Positions 27,330-36,909 of a stretch of DNA of 64,000 nucleotides are shown here, in pieces. This DNA is from Agromyces ramosus (GTDB taxonomy: Bacteria; Actinomycetota; Actinomycetes; Actinomycetales; Microbacteriaceae). The position numbers and the translations under genes were made by a program. The stretch's first letter is position 1; each line of letters begins with the position of its first letter. Where the stretch lies: assembly GCF_030817175.1 (NCBI RefSeq), contig NZ_JAUSYY010000001.1, positions 1,612,001-1,676,000 of the forward strand, read 5' to 3'. Under the pieces are notes generated by a model. It did not search any database, had not been told where the DNA came from, and worked only from the letters and a program-made list of their open reading frames with translations.

Positions 27330-28450
27330 CCGCATCATCACGCGTCAATTCCCGCCTCGGACTCGTCGGCGGCATGATGCTGGCCATCGCGATCGTCGCC
27401 GCGGCCGTGCTCGCCCTGAGCGGATGCGCTCCTCAGGCGGCCGCAGGTGAGGGGGCGGATGCCTCGGCGAACGCCTCGACCGAGCCAGCCGCCGAGCTGC
27501 GCCTCGGCTACTTCGCGAACGTCACCCACGCGCCGGCGCTCGTCGGCCTGGAAGAGGGCCTCTTCGCCGACGCGCTCGGCGACGCCACGCTCACGACCCA
27601 GGTCTTCAACGCCGGGCCAGCCGCGATCGAGGCCCTCTCGGCCGGCGCGATCGACGCCACGTACATCGGCCCGAACCCGTCGATCAACACGTTCATCCAG
27701 TCGGGCGGCCAGTCGGCGCACATCGTCGCCGGTGCCGCCACCGGCGGCGCGGCGCTCGTCGTGCGCGACGGCATCGACTCGGCCGACGACCTCGAGGGCA
27801 CGACGCTCGCGACGCCGCAGCTCGGCAACACGCAAGACGTCGCGCTGCGCTCGTGGCTCGCCGGCGAGGGCTTCGAGACCGACACGACGGGCGGCGGCGA
27901 CGTGCACATCACGCCGACCGACAACGCGCAGACGCTCACCCTGTTCCAGCAGGGCGGGATCGACGGCGCGTGGCTCCCCGAACCGTGGGTCTCGCGCCTG
28001 CTCGCCGACGGCGGCAACGGCGCACACGTGCTCGTCGACGAGGCCGACCTCTGGGACGACGGTGCGTTCCCCACGACCGTGCTGCTCGTGCGCGCCGAGT
28101 TCCTCGCCGAGCACCCCGAGACCGTCGAGGCGCTGCTCGAGGGCCACGTGGCATCCGTCGCCTGGCTCGACGAGCACGCCGACGAGGCGCCGACCGTGAT
28201 CAACGCCGCCCTCGAGGCGGAGACGGGCAAGCCGCTCGCCGATGACGTCATCACCCGCGCACTCGAGCACGTGACCTTCTCGGTCGACCCGCACGCCGAG
28301 ACCTTCGCGGCACTCGTCGAGAACGGCCTCGAGGCCGGCACGCAGAAGGAGGGCTCGATCGACGGGCTCTTCGACCTACGCCTCCTCAACGCGCTGCTCG
28401 AGGCCGACGGCGGCCACCCGGTCTCGGCCGGCGGCCTCGGCGAGGAGTAG
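27326..28450 (+). CDS. ABC substrate-binding lipoprotein, SsuA/nitrate-sulfonate family
   Basis: This 374-aa receptor has a signal peptide with lipobox ALSGC, then the NMT1/SsuA-type fold starting with LRLGYFANVTHAPALVG. The segment GPNPSINTFIQSGG is typical of the family's binding loop. Its position in a sulfate assimilation operon suggests uptake of an organosulfur compound or of sulfate; aliphatic sulfonate is the usual SsuA substrate, but no desulfonating monooxygenase is encoded here. Confidence 0.85.
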   Translation: MTASSRVNSRLGLVGGMMLAIAIVAAAVLALSGCAPQAAAGEGADASANASTEPAAELRLGYFANVTHAPALVGLEEGLFADALGDATLTTQVFNAGPAAIEALSAGAIDATYIGPNPSINTFIQSGGQSAHIVAGAATGGAALVVRDGIDSADDLEGTTLATPQLGNTQDVALRSWLAGEGFETDTTGGGDVHITPTDNAQTLTLFQQGGIDGAWLPEPWVSRLLADGGNGAHVLVDEADLWDDGAFPTTVLLVRAEFLAEHPETVEALLEGHVASVAWLDEHADEAPTVINAALEAETGKPLADDVITRALEHVTFSVDPHAETFAALVENGLEAGTQKEGSIDGLFDLRLLNALLEADGGHPVSAGGLGEE

Positions 28451-28458
28451 GAGCACCC

Positions 28459-29202
28459 ATGAGCGGGCAGACGGCCATCCGCATCGAGCAGGTGGGCAAG
28501 CGCTTCGGCGCCGGCCCCCTCGTGCTCGACGACGTGAACCTCGAAGTCGCGTCGGGTGAGTTCGTCTGCCTGCTCGGCGCCTCCGGCTGCGGCAAGTCGA
28601 CGCTGCTGAACCTGATCGCGGGACTCGACCGACCGACGAGCGGCAGCATCGACGTGCCCGCCGAGGGCGCCGCCGTGATGTTCCAAGAGTCGGCGCTCAT
28701 GCCCTGGCTCACCGCTCGGCAGAACGTCGAGCTCGCGCTGCGCCTCCGCGGCGTCGCTCGCTCGGCCCGGCGCGGCGAAGCCCTCGAACTGCTCGACACC
28801 GTGAACCTCGCGGATGCCGCCGAGAAGCGCCCGCACGAGCTCTCGGGCGGCATGCGACAGCGCGTCGCCCTCGCTCGCGCCCTGGCTCAGGACCGACCGG
28901 TGCTCCTCATGGACGAGCCGTTCGCCGCGCTCGACGCCATCACCCGAGACCTCCTGCACGAGGAGCTCGAACGGGTGTGGCGCCGCACCGGCCGCACGAT
29001 CGTGTTCGTCACCCACAACGTGCGCGAGGCCGCACGGCTCGGGCAGCGCGTGGTGCTGCTCTCGAGCCGCCCCGGACGCGTCGCGGGCGAGTGGCGCATC
29101 GCCGAGACATCCGGCCGCCGCATCGAGTCGCCCGAGGTCGCGGCGCTCTCGATCGAGATCACCGACGAGCTCCGAAAGGAGATCCGCCGAAATGCCGCAT
29201 GA
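28459..29202 (+). CDS. ABC ATPase, SsuB/TauB-like
   Basis: This 247-aa ATPase powers the importer. It has Walker A GASGCGKST, the Q-loop in MFQESALMPWLT, signature LSGGMRQRVALARAL, Walker B VLLMDEPFAALD and FVTHNVREA. The MPWLT and FAALD wording is typical of the nitrate/sulfonate/taurine group. It starts eight bases after the receptor stop. Confidence 0.9.
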   Translation: MSGQTAIRIEQVGKRFGAGPLVLDDVNLEVASGEFVCLLGASGCGKSTLLNLIAGLDRPTSGSIDVPAEGAAVMFQESALMPWLTARQNVELALRLRGVARSARRGEALELLDTVNLADAAEKRPHELSGGMRQRVALARALAQDRPVLLMDEPFAALDAITRDLLHEELERVWRRTGRTIVFVTHNVREAARLGQRVVLLSSRPGRVAGEWRIAETSGRRIESPEVAALSIEITDELRKEIRRNAA

Positions 29203-30112
29203 CACCGCAGTGCTCGAGGCGGAGGCCCGCACCCCCGAGGCATCCGCCCATGACGACCTCCGCAGCCTCGAAGCCGGCCTCGACCGCCTGCAGACCGACC
29301 CTGATCGCGTCCCGAGCTTCTGGCGTCGCTTCACGACGAGCGTGCTGCCGCCCATCCTCTTCGTGGTCGCGCTCGTCGCGGCGTGGCAGCTCTACGTGGT
29401 GATCGCGCAGCCCCGCCCCGACATCGTGCCGAGCCCGCTCGCCGTCGCCACCGCGATCGGCGACGCCTGGGAGAGCGGGCGCCTGCAGCTCGCGGTCGTC
29501 ACGAGCCTCGAACGTGGCGTCTTCGGCTTCCTCATCGCGGTGCTCGTCGGCACGCCGCTGGGCCTGCTGCTCGCCGAGGTGAAGCCGTTGCGCCGCGCGA
29601 TCGGCCCGATCATCTCGGGCCTGCAGGTGCTGCCGTCGGTCGCGTGGGTGCCCGCTGCGATCCTCTGGTTCGGCCTCACGGATGCCACGGTGTACTTCGT
29701 CGTGCTCATGGGCGCCGTGCCGTCGATCGTCAACGGCCTCATCGCGGGCGTCGAACAGGTGCCCCCGCAGCTGCGGCGGGTGGGCACGGTGCTGGGTGCG
29801 GGTCCGGGACGCCTCGCCGCCCTCGTCGTGCTCCCCGCCGCCCTCCCCGGCTACGTGGCCGGCCTCAAGCAGGGCTGGGCGTTCTCGTGGCGCTCGCTCA
29901 TGGCCGCCGAGATCATCGCCACGGGCGGCACCATCGGCTTCGGGCTCGGCTCGATGCTCGACCAGAGCCGCGAGCTCGCCGACCTCGCGAGCGTGCTCGC
30001 GACGATCCTCGTGATCCTCGCGATCGGCATCCTCATCGAGCTCGTCTTCTTCGCCCCCCTCGAGCGGCGGATGCTCCGCCGCCGGGGCCTGCTCCAGGGA
30101 GGCACGAAGTGA
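29192..30112 (+). CDS. ABC permease, SsuC-like
   Basis: This 306-aa membrane subunit has about six transmembrane helices after an acidic cytoplasmic N-terminus of some 45 residues. The motif [19 protein letters not shown] and the EAA-type loop are typical of the nitrate/sulfonate/taurine permeases. ATG 29192 overlaps the ATPase gene by eleven bases, with AAAGGAG upstream. Confidence 0.9.
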   Translation: MPHDTAVLEAEARTPEASAHDDLRSLEAGLDRLQTDPDRVPSFWRRFTTSVLPPILFVVALVAAWQLYVVIAQPRPDIVPSPLAVATAIGDAWESGRLQLAVVTSLERGVFGFLIAVLVGTPLGLLLAEVKPLRRAIGPIISGLQVLPSVAWVPAAILWFGLTDATVYFVVLMGAVPSIVNGLIAGVEQVPPQLRRVGTVLGAGPGRLAALVVLPAALPGYVAGLKQGWAFSWRSLMAAEIIATGGTIGFGLGSMLDQSRELADLASVLATILVILAIGILIELVFFAPLERRMLRRRGLLQGGTK

Positions 30113-31020
30113 ACCGCCGCGAAGCGGCACCGCAGGTCTCGGCGCTCCGCGTCAAGCGCATCCGTACTGCAGGAAATTGGGAGGCAAAGGCACGTGACAG
30201 CGCGCGTGGGTCCCAATCTCCTGAATTGGGCGAGGCGACCGCGCCGCTCGACGAGCGGAAGGGCCGCGTCACGCTCGTCGGCGCCGGCCCCGGCGACCCG
30301 GGCCTGCTCACGATTCGCGGCTTGCGCGCCCTCGAGGCGGCCGACGTCATCGTGGCCGACCGGCTCGGCGCCCGCGCGGTGCTCGACGAGTTCGGGCCGA
30401 CGCTGCGCGCCGAGGTCGTCGACGTCGGCAAGCTCCCCGGCCACCACGCCGTGCCGCAGGACGCGATCAACGCGCTGCTCGTCACCCTCGCCCGCGACGG
30501 CAAGCACGTCGTACGCCTGAAGGGCGGCGACCCGTTCATCTTCGGACGCGGCAGCGAGGAGGTCGCGTTCTGCCGCGACGCCGGCGTGGCGGTCGAGGTC
30601 GTTCCCGGGGTCACGAGCGCGATCTCGGTGCCGGCGATCGCCGGCATCCCCCTCACCCATCGCGGACTCGCCACGACCTTCACCGTCGTCACGGGCCACG
30701 ACCAGATCCAAGCGCTCGGCGGCGCACGCGACCACACCGTCGTGCTCCTGATGGGCATCGGTACGCTCGCGAACTCCGCCATCACCCTCGCCCGCGGCGA
30801 GCGCGGCCCGGGCTGCCCGGTCGCGATCGTCGAGGACGGCTACGGGCCACGCCAGCGCGTGACCGTCGGCACGCTCGACACGATCGCACTGCAGGCGGCC
30901 CGCCGGGGCATCCGCTCGCCCGCCGTCGTGGTCGTCGGCGACGTCGTCACCCTCAGCCCGTACGCACCCGAGGCGCTCGAAGCGCCCGCCGCACACCATC
31001 GAAAGGCACCGCAGCAATGA
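30109..31020 (+). CDS. cobA: Uroporphyrinogen-III C-methyltransferase
   Basis: This 303-aa enzyme makes precorrin-2 for siroheme. It has the TP-methylase motifs [28 protein letters not shown] and [20 protein letters not shown]. The conserved domain starts near residue 53. The preceding segment is not homologous, carries an inverted repeat and is less G+C-rich. There is no fused precorrin-2 dehydrogenase domain as in CysG. GTG 30109 follows AGGGAGG and overlaps the permease stop. Confidence 0.9.
   Translation: MNRREAAPQVSALRVKRIRTAGNWEAKARDSARGSQSPELGEATAPLDERKGRVTLVGAGPGDPGLLTIRGLRALEAADVIVADRLGARAVLDEFGPTLRAEVVDVGKLPGHHAVPQDAINALLVTLARDGKHVVRLKGGDPFIFGRGSEEVAFCRDAGVAVEVVPGVTSAISVPAIAGIPLTHRGLATTFTVVTGHDQIQALGGARDHTVVLLMGIGTLANSAITLARGERGPGCPVAIVEDGYGPRQRVTVGTLDTIALQAARRGIRSPAVVVVGDVVTLSPYAPEALEAPAAHHRKAPQQ
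30170..30223. repeat. 13-bp inverted repeat inside the 5' end of cobA
   Basis: CAGGAAATTGGGA (30170-30182) and TCCCAATCTCCTG (30211-30223) are inverted copies with one mismatch, and AATTGGG follows at 30224-30230. The segment codes for the non-conserved N-terminal extension of the enzyme. It may be a small palindromic element fixed in frame, or an upstream regulatory site if the true start is further downstream. Confidence 0.5.
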
Positions 31021-32432
31021 CCCGTCCCCTCCGCGTCGCGATCGGCGGAGCCGGCCCCGCCGGCATCTACGCCGGCAACATCCTCCGCCGCCAGGTCGCC
31101 GAGTCGGGCGGCGAGGTCGCGATCGACCTGTTCGAGTCGCTGCCGGCGCCCTACGGGCTCATCCGCTACGGCGTCGCACCCGACCACCCCCGCATCAAGG
31201 GCATCGTGAACTCGCTGCACGAGATGCTCGACTCCGGCGACCTGCGCCTCATCGGCAACGTCGAGATCGGCCGCGACCTCGAGGTCGCGGAATTGCGCGC
31301 ACGGTACGACGCCGTGATCTTCGCGACGGGCGCGCTGCGCGATGCACCCCTCGACATCCCGGGCATCGAGGCCCCCGGGTCGTACGGCGCCGCCGACTTC
31401 GTCGCCTGGTACGACGGCCACCCCGACGTGCCGCGCGAGTGGCCGCTCGAAGCGCAGTCGATCGCGGTCATCGGCAACGGCAACGTCGCCCTCGACGTCG
31501 CGCGCGTGCTGGCGAAGCATCCGAAGGACCTGCTGCCGACGGATGTCCCGGCGAACGTCGTCGCCGGGCTCGAGGCGTCGCCCGTCACCGACGTGCACGT
31601 CTTCGGCCGTCGCGGACCCACCCACGTGAAGTTCACCCCCATCGAGCTGCGCGAGCTCGGCGAGGTGCCCGACGTCGACGTGATCGTCTACGACGACGAC
31701 TTCGAGCGCGCCGCGAACGACCCGCACGCCGAGCAGCTGCTCGCCTCGAACAACCAGGTGAAGGTGATGACCCGCACGCTGAACGGCTGGCGCAAGCCCG
31801 CCGACTGGCAGCCGACCGCATCCCGCCGCCTGCACCTGCACTTCCTGCACGCACCGGTCGAGGTCGTCGGCGATGGTCGCGTCGAGGCCGTGCGGTTCGA
31901 GCGCACGCGACCCGTCGGCGACGGCAGCGTCGAGGGCACCGGCGAGTTCGTGGAGTACCCCGTGCAGGCCGTGTACCGCGCGGTCGGCTACGCGAGCTCG
32001 CCGCTGCCGGGAGTGCCGTTCGACGAGCGGCGGGCCGTGATCCCGAACGACGGCGGGCGCGTGCTCGACGCCGCCGGTTCACCGCTGCCCGGCGTCTTCG
32101 CGACCGGGTGGATCAAGCGCGGGCCCGTCGGACTGATCGGCCACACGAAGGGCGACGCGCTCGAGACCGTCGCGAACCTGCTGGCGGATGCCGCGGCCGG
32201 CGCGCTGCCCGCACCGGCCGTGTCGCCCGGCGCCGACGGCGACGAGGTGCTCGAGCTGCTCGAGGCGCGCGGCGTGCCGTTCACGACCTGGGCCGGCTGG
32301 CTCGCGCTCGACGCGCACGAGCGCGCGCTCGGCGAGGCATCCGTCGCCGCCGTCACCCGCGAGCGCATCAAGGTCGTGCCCCGCGACGAGCAGGTGTCGA
32401 TCTCGCGCGACGGCGCGCTCGCACTGTCATGA
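31017..32432 (+). CDS. fprA: Ferredoxin-NADP+ reductase, adrenodoxin-reductase (FprA) type
   Basis: This 471-aa flavoprotein passes electrons from NADPH to ferredoxin. It has the FAD-binding [15 protein letters not shown], the FprA signature [12 protein letters not shown], the NADP-binding [14 protein letters not shown] and [15 protein letters not shown]. In this operon it should feed the ferredoxin encoded next and through it the sulfite reductase. Its start overlaps cobA and its stop overlaps the ferredoxin gene. Confidence 0.92.
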   Translation: MTRPLRVAIGGAGPAGIYAGNILRRQVAESGGEVAIDLFESLPAPYGLIRYGVAPDHPRIKGIVNSLHEMLDSGDLRLIGNVEIGRDLEVAELRARYDAVIFATGALRDAPLDIPGIEAPGSYGAADFVAWYDGHPDVPREWPLEAQSIAVIGNGNVALDVARVLAKHPKDLLPTDVPANVVAGLEASPVTDVHVFGRRGPTHVKFTPIELRELGEVPDVDVIVYDDDFERAANDPHAEQLLASNNQVKVMTRTLNGWRKPADWQPTASRRLHLHFLHAPVEVVGDGRVEAVRFERTRPVGDGSVEGTGEFVEYPVQAVYRAVGYASSPLPGVPFDERRAVIPNDGGRVLDAAGSPLPGVFATGWIKRGPVGLIGHTKGDALETVANLLADAAAGALPAPAVSPGADGDEVLELLEARGVPFTTWAGWLALDAHERALGEASVAAVTRERIKVVPRDEQVSISRDGALALS

Positions 32433-32758
32433 CGTACGTCATCGCACTGCCGTGCGTCGATGTGAAGGACCGCGCGTGCATCGACGAGTGCCCGGTCGAC
32501 TGCATCTACGAGGGTGAGCGGTCGCTGTACATCCACCCCGACGAATGCGTCGACTGCGGCGCCTGCGAACCGGTCTGCCCCGTCGAGGCGATCTACTACG
32601 AAGACGACCTGCCCGACATGTGGGCCGACTACTACAAGGCGAACGTCGAGTTCTTCGACGAGATCGGCTCACCCGGCGGCGCCGCGAAGACCGGCATGCT
32701 CGACTTCGACCACCCGCTCGTCGCCGCGCTGCCGACGCAGGTCGAGGCGCATGGCTGA
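32429..32758 (+). CDS. fdxA: 7Fe ferredoxin (FdxA type)
   Basis: This 109-aa electron carrier has the 3Fe-4S/4Fe-4S cysteine pattern in [15 protein letters not shown] and [20 protein letters not shown], with the family's C-terminal [14 protein letters not shown]. Its place between fprA and a flavoprotein in the operon suggests it is the immediate donor to sulfite reductase. Confidence 0.93.
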   Translation: MTYVIALPCVDVKDRACIDECPVDCIYEGERSLYIHPDECVDCGACEPVCPVEAIYYEDDLPDMWADYYKANVEFFDEIGSPGGAAKTGMLDFDHPLVAALPTQVEAHG

Positions 32759-33713
32759 GGCGCCGGGCGCAGAGGTCGTCGTCGACGCGCTCGTCATCGG
32801 CGGCGGACCCGCGGGCCTCTCGGCCGCGCTGAACCTCGGCCGCGCTCGCGCGAGCGTGCTCCTCGCCGATGCCGGACGCCCCCGCAACGCGGCAACGCTG
32901 CGCTCGCACGGCTTCCTCACGCGCGACGGCGTGCCGCCGATCGAGCTGCGCAAGCTCGGGCTGGCCGAGCTCGCGGCCTACCCCGACGTGCAGATCGCCG
33001 CGCGCACGCCCGTCTCGACGCTCGCCTCGGTGACGGATGCCCCCGACGGCATACGCTTCCTCGCAACGCTTGCGGGCCGCGGCGCCAGCGCACCCGCCCG
33101 TGTCGCCGCCCGCTCCGTACTCGTCGCCACCGGACTCCGCGAGACGCTGCCCACCATCCCGAGCATCCGCGCCTACTACGGCATGACGCTCTTCAGCTGT
33201 GCCGCGTGCGACGGCTGGGAACTGCGCGACCGCCCCCTCGCACTCATCGGCGAGACCGGCGACCTCGCCACCCGCGCGCTCCTCATCTCACGCTGGACCG
33301 ATGAGCTGACGGTGTTCACGGGCGGCGCGCCGGTCGTCGACGTCGCCGAGGAGGCGCATCTCGCCAGTCGCGGCATCCGCGTCGACCGCCGTCCGATCGA
33401 CGACCTCGAGGGCGAGCGCGGCACCGTCTCAGCGGTGCGCCTCGCCGACGGCGACCGCGTGCCCATCGCGGGCGGCTTCGTGCGGCCCGCGTGGCATCCG
33501 TCGCTCGAGTTCCTCACGGGCGTCGCGCCCGAGGTCGATGCCGACGGTCACCTGGTGACGGATGCCTCGGGGCGCACGAGCATCGTCGGCCTCTACGCCG
33601 CGGGCGACGCCGCGTGCCCGGGGCCACAGCAGCTCATCGTCGCCGCCGGAGCCGGCGCTCGTGTCGCGGCCGTGCTCACGCACGACCTCCTCGGCGTCAC
33701 GACCGCGCACTGA
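32751..33713 (+). CDS. Thioredoxin-reductase-like NAD(P)/FAD oxidoreductase
   Basis: This 320-aa flavoprotein has the FAD motif [20 protein letters not shown], a redox-active CAAC in [12 protein letters not shown], and the second FAD motif [12 protein letters not shown]. The NADPH-binding loop is [12 protein letters not shown], which departs from the usual GxGxxA. It is short and ends the sulfur operon with an 8-base overlap onto ferredoxin. It may recycle thioredoxin for APS reductase or act on another disulfide; neither is shown. Confidence 0.82.
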   Translation: MAEAPGAEVVVDALVIGGGPAGLSAALNLGRARASVLLADAGRPRNAATLRSHGFLTRDGVPPIELRKLGLAELAAYPDVQIAARTPVSTLASVTDAPDGIRFLATLAGRGASAPARVAARSVLVATGLRETLPTIPSIRAYYGMTLFSCAACDGWELRDRPLALIGETGDLATRALLISRWTDELTVFTGGAPVVDVAEEAHLASRGIRVDRRPIDDLEGERGTVSAVRLADGDRVPIAGGFVRPAWHPSLEFLTGVAPEVDADGHLVTDASGRTSIVGLYAAGDAACPGPQQLIVAAGAGARVAAVLTHDLLGVTTAH

Positions 33714-33762
33714 GCGCGGGCATCCGCGCCCGCACCCCGCACCCCGCACGCCGCATCCGGTT

Positions 33763-33812
33763 CCAAGACAGGCACCTCGAACGGCGTGTCGCCGCGCTCT
33801 TCCTGTCTTGAG
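33763..33812. repeat. Palindromic interspersed repeat, copy 1
   Basis: A 50-bp unit starts CCAAGACAGG and ends CCTGTCTTGAG, with 8-bp inverted ends AAGACAGG/CCTGTCTT and the central word GGCGTGTCG. It lies between the converging sulfur operon and the oxidoreductase gene, where it could also terminate transcription. Related copies lie at 34885-34960 and 35283-35362. Confidence 0.65.
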
Positions 33813-33841
33813 CACGAGAGCCATGCAATGGCGCCCGCTGC

Positions 33842-34765
33842 TCACTCGTCTTCGCTGACCTTGATGATCGTCTTGCCGTTGACGCGATGCTCCGGTGCGA
33901 AGGCGGCGGCGGTCTCGGCGAGGGGGCGCACCGCGCCGACGATCGGCCTGAGGCGCCCGTCTTGGAGACGGCGGCCGAGGTCAGCCAACCGGGCGCGGTC
34001 GGGCTCGACGACGAAGAATATCGCCTGGCCGTTCTCGGGCTGTCGTGGGGCAGGGCCGGCGATGGTGACGATTCTTCCGCCCGGGCGCAGCACGCTGAGG
34101 GAACGATCGAAGACGTCCCCGCCGATGACGTCGAGGACGACGTCGACCTGACCGATGTCTTCGAGCCGGTCGGATTGGAGGTCGACGAATTCATCCGCTC
34201 CGAGTCCGCGCACGGTGTCGCGGTCGCTGCTGCGGCCGGTGCCGATGACCCGCGCACCGACCTCCCGAGCGAGCTGCACGGCGATGGAGCCGACACCGCC
34301 GGCCGCGCCATGGATGAGCACGGTCTGCCCGGTCACAAGCTGCCCATGCTCGAACAGCCCCTGCCACGACGTCAGCCCCGAGATGGGAAGTGCCGCGGCA
34401 GCGACGAGATCCACACTTGCCGGCAGCGGTGCGAGGTTGCGGGCCTCGACGGCGGCGTATTCGGCGAGGGAGCCGTTGCGCGTCCAGTCCGTCAGCCCGA
34501 ACACACGCTGTCCCACGGTGAGGCCCGTCGTGCCGTAGCCCAGTTCGACCACATCACCCGCCAGCTCATGACCGGGAACGCTCGGAGTGCGGTCCCGACC
34601 CGCGCGGTCCGTCCAGGTTCCAGGCCAGGCCAGCTCGCCGGGCGTGAATCCTGCAGCGTGAACTCGCACGATGACGTCGTTCTCCGCGGCATGGGGGTCG
34701 TCGATGTCGGTCAGCGTCATCCCGCTGACGCCTGCCTCCGCGTCGCTCACAGTGATGGCTTTCAT
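33842..34765 (-). CDS. NADP-dependent alcohol dehydrogenase / quinone reductase (MDR family)
   Basis: This 307-aa zinc-independent medium-chain reductase has an N-terminal GroES-like domain (PSVPGHELAGDVVELG) and a Rossmann domain with IHGAAGGVGSIAVQLAREVG. The C-terminus GKTIIKV is typical of quinone-oxidoreductase-like members. No zinc-ligand cysteines are seen. The substrate is unknown. It is transcribed toward the sulfur operon and away from the small membrane protein gene. Confidence 0.82.
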   Translation of the reverse strand: MKAITVSDAEAGVSGMTLTDIDDPHAAENDVIVRVHAAGFTPGELAWPGTWTDRAGRDRTPSVPGHELAGDVVELGYGTTGLTVGQRVFGLTDWTRNGSLAEYAAVEARNLAPLPASVDLVAAAALPISGLTSWQGLFEHGQLVTGQTVLIHGAAGGVGSIAVQLAREVGARVIGTGRSSDRDTVRGLGADEFVDLQSDRLEDIGQVDVVLDVIGGDVFDRSLSVLRPGGRIVTIAGPAPRQPENGQAIFFVVEPDRARLADLGRRLQDGRLRPIVGAVRPLAETAAAFAPEHRVNGKTIIKVSEDE

Positions 34766-34884
34766 GTCTCCCTCTCCGTGGTGGACCAGCTCGGCGCCCA
34801 GTGACGGGACTGGTGCTGGGAATCGTCACTGAGAGACGTTAGTCGTCAAGATCGAGAACGACCACGTGGTCGAGGAAGGGGCGA

Positions 34885-34960
34885 ACAGGCCGACCCGCGG
34901 CATCCGCCCCCGACATAGGCACTTCGACCGGCGTGTGGCACGGATCGGCCTGTCTTCGGC
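34885..34960. repeat. Palindromic interspersed repeat, copy 2
   Basis: This copy has a left part ACAGGCCGA ... GGCATCCG, then the core unit CGACATAGGCACTTCGACC, GGCGTGTGGCACG and CGGCCTGTCTTCGG. It lies in the divergent gap between the oxidoreductase and small membrane protein genes. The left inverted end is degraded by one base (ATAGG for ACAGG). Confidence 0.6.
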
Positions 34961-34996
34961 ACCGCCGCACACGGCGCACATCGATAAGGTGGCGCC

Positions 34997-35263
34997 ATGG
35001 CAGGAGTTGAAGGCGAGGAGCGACCGGTCGAGCCGGAGGCCCAACCGGAGGTCGAGCCCGGCGAACCCGGCGAACCCGACGAGGCAGCCAAGCCCGAGCC
35101 GCCGTACCAGGCGCTCTTCCCGAACCTCGACCGGGTCTCGCGGTCCTCGTTCGACCAGGGCACGGTCAGCCGGCGTCGCATCAACCGCGCACTCGCCGTG
35201 CTCGCGGTCGTCGCGGTGCTCGTCGTGCTCGCCGTCGTCCTCATCCCGGTCCTGACGCGCTGA
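34997..35263 (+). CDS. Small acidic single-pass membrane protein
   Basis: This 88-aa protein has a Glu/Pro-rich N-terminal half (EPEAQPEVEPGEPGEP), a segment YQALFPNLDRVSRSSFDQG and one C-terminal transmembrane helix (about residues 64-86). The acidic low-complexity half should be cytoplasmic by the positive-inside rule, given the SRRRINR just before the helix. ATG 34997 follows AAGGTGG. I do not recognise a family with a known role. Confidence 0.6.
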   Translation: MAGVEGEERPVEPEAQPEVEPGEPGEPDEAAKPEPPYQALFPNLDRVSRSSFDQGTVSRRRINRALAVLAVVAVLVVLAVVLIPVLTR

Positions 35264-35282
35264 GCCGCCACGGCCGCATGCC

Positions 35283-35362
35283 GAGACAGGCCGATTCGTG
35301 GCATCCGTCACCAAGACAGGCCACTCACACGGCGCGTCGCACGCTTCGGCCTGTCTGAAGCG
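35283..35362. repeat. Palindromic interspersed repeat, copy 3
   Basis: The left part GAGACAGGCCGATTCG, GGCATCCG precedes a 50-bp unit (35311-35360) CCAAGACAGGCCACTC ... GGCGCGTCGCACGCTTCGG, CCTGTCTGAAG. It aligns closely with copy 2 over about 75 bp. It lies between the small membrane protein and the uracil-glycosylase-like gene. A left-half-like piece (GAGACAGG ... GGCATCCG) recurs at about 36067-36100. Confidence 0.65.
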
Positions 35363-35417
35363 ACCCCGACCGGGTCGCGAGCGCGTCAGGATGGTGGGGT
35401 GGCAGAAGGGATGCGTG

Positions 35418-36068
35418 ATGGCTCGAGATTCGATCGACGGGTTCGTTGAGCGGCTCGCCACGAGCGGCGGCGGCCCGAACAGCGTGAACCCGTTCGACCA
35501 CTCTCGACCTGGCAACACGATCCGGCGCCGCAACCTCCGGCGATATCTCGAGCAGCTGGCCGACCACCGCCCGACCACGCTGCTCGTCGGCGAGGCGCCC
35601 AGCTACCGCGGGATGCGGATCACCGGCGTCCCGTTCACGAATGCCGCCATACTGCAGCAGGGAGTTCCCCACTTCGGCCTGTTCGGATCCGCGAACGGGT
35701 ACTCCGTGCCCGATGACCTGCCGACGGTCGCGGCCGAGCCGACGGCGACCGTGATGTGGCGCGCGCTCGCGGAGCTCGACTTCCTGCCGGTGCTCTGGAG
35801 CGCCTACCCGCTGCACCCGCACCGGCCGGGCGACCCGCTCTCGAACCGCAGGCCGTCGACCGTGGAAGCGGCGCAGTGGGCCTGGTCGTGGCGCGCGCTC
35901 ATGGACCTGTTCGCGATCACGTCGGTCGTCGCGGTCGGCAACGTGGCACACGACACCTTGGTGCGAAACGGCATCGCGGCCCCTCGCGTGCGGCATCCCT
36001 CCCACGGCGGCAAGATGCTGTTCACGCAGGGCCTGCGGGAGCTGCTCGCCCAGGGCACCATCGCCTGA
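35418..36068 (+). CDS. Uracil-DNA glycosylase-superfamily protein
   Basis: This 216-aa protein has the superfamily's motif 1 as LLVGEAPSYRGMRITGVPFT and a motif-2-like VRHPSHGG near the C-terminus, with VVAVGNVAHDTL between. The usual catalytic Asp/Asn of motif 1 is not obvious (GEAP in place of GxDP), so the base-excision activity is uncertain. ATG 35418 has AGAAGGG seven bases upstream; ATG 35391 is an alternative. It stands alone between repeat copies. Confidence 0.7.
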   Translation: MARDSIDGFVERLATSGGGPNSVNPFDHSRPGNTIRRRNLRRYLEQLADHRPTTLLVGEAPSYRGMRITGVPFTNAAILQQGVPHFGLFGSANGYSVPDDLPTVAAEPTATVMWRALAELDFLPVLWSAYPLHPHRPGDPLSNRRPSTVEAAQWAWSWRALMDLFAITSVVAVGNVAHDTLVRNGIAAPRVRHPSHGGKMLFTQGLRELLAQGTIA

Positions 36069-36100
36069 GACAGGAACAGCGCGCGGCCGCGAGGCATCCG

Positions 36101-36901
36101 TTACCGCCGCTCCACCTCCGAGCCGGACAACCGCTGTGCGATGTAGATCGGGATGATCGACACGAGCACGAGCACGACGGCGATCACCGACACGACCGGC
36201 GCCTGGCTCGGCCGGAACATGTTGTTCAGGATGAAGATCGGCAGCGTCGTGACCCCCGACCCCGCGGTGAACGTCGTCACGATGATCTCGTCGAACGAGA
36301 GCGCGAACGCGAGCAGGCCGCCCGCGAGCAGCGCCGAGCGCAGCTGCGGGAACGTCACGAGCCGGAACGTCGTCCAGACGCCGGCGCCGAGGTCGGCGGA
36401 TGCCTCTTCGAAGTTCATGCCGAGCCGCCGCAGCCGAGCGATCACGTTGTTGAAGACGGTGACGATGCAGAACGTGGCGTGTGCGATCACGACCGTCCAG
36501 ATCGAGAGGGGCACGCCCATGATCGTGCGGAAGAAGTTGTTCAGCGCGATGCCGGTGATGATGCCCGGCAGCGCGATCGGCAGGATGATGAGCAGGCTGA
36601 TCGCGTCGCGCCCGAAGAACGAGAACCGCTGCAGCGCGAGCGAGATGAGGGTGCCCAGTACGAGCGAGATGATCGTCGCGATCACGGCGATCTGCACGCT
36701 CGTCACCACCGCCTCGATGGCGCCCGCACTGTTGAACGCACGCACCCACCACTCGAGCGTGAAGCCGGGGGGCGGCCAGGTCAGCGACGTCGACGTCGAG
36801 AACGAGTTCACGAGCACGACGAACAGCGGCACGTAGACCACCACGAGGATCAGCGCGGTGACGATGCCGAGCGTCGTGCGGGAGAAGCGGGAGAGGCGCA
36901 T
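36101..36901 (-). CDS. ABC permease, PotC-like (spermidine/putrescine family)
   Basis: This 266-aa membrane subunit has six predicted helices. The loop FNNVIARLRRLGMNFEEASA is the EAA motif, and YVPLFVVLVNSFS near the N-terminus is typical of PotC/YdcV. It is the last gene of a four-gene importer operon. The family imports polyamines or related cations, though some members carry other small solutes. Confidence 0.87.
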   Translation of the reverse strand: MRLSRFSRTTLGIVTALILVVVYVPLFVVLVNSFSTSTSLTWPPPGFTLEWWVRAFNSAGAIEAVVTSVQIAVIATIISLVLGTLISLALQRFSFFGRDAISLLIILPIALPGIITGIALNNFFRTIMGVPLSIWTVVIAHATFCIVTVFNNVIARLRRLGMNFEEASADLGAGVWTTFRLVTFPQLRSALLAGGLLAFALSFDEIIVTTFTAGSGVTTLPIFILNNMFRPSQAPVVSVIAVVLVLVSIIPIYIAQRLSGSEVERR

Positions 36902-36909
36902 GCGTTTCC

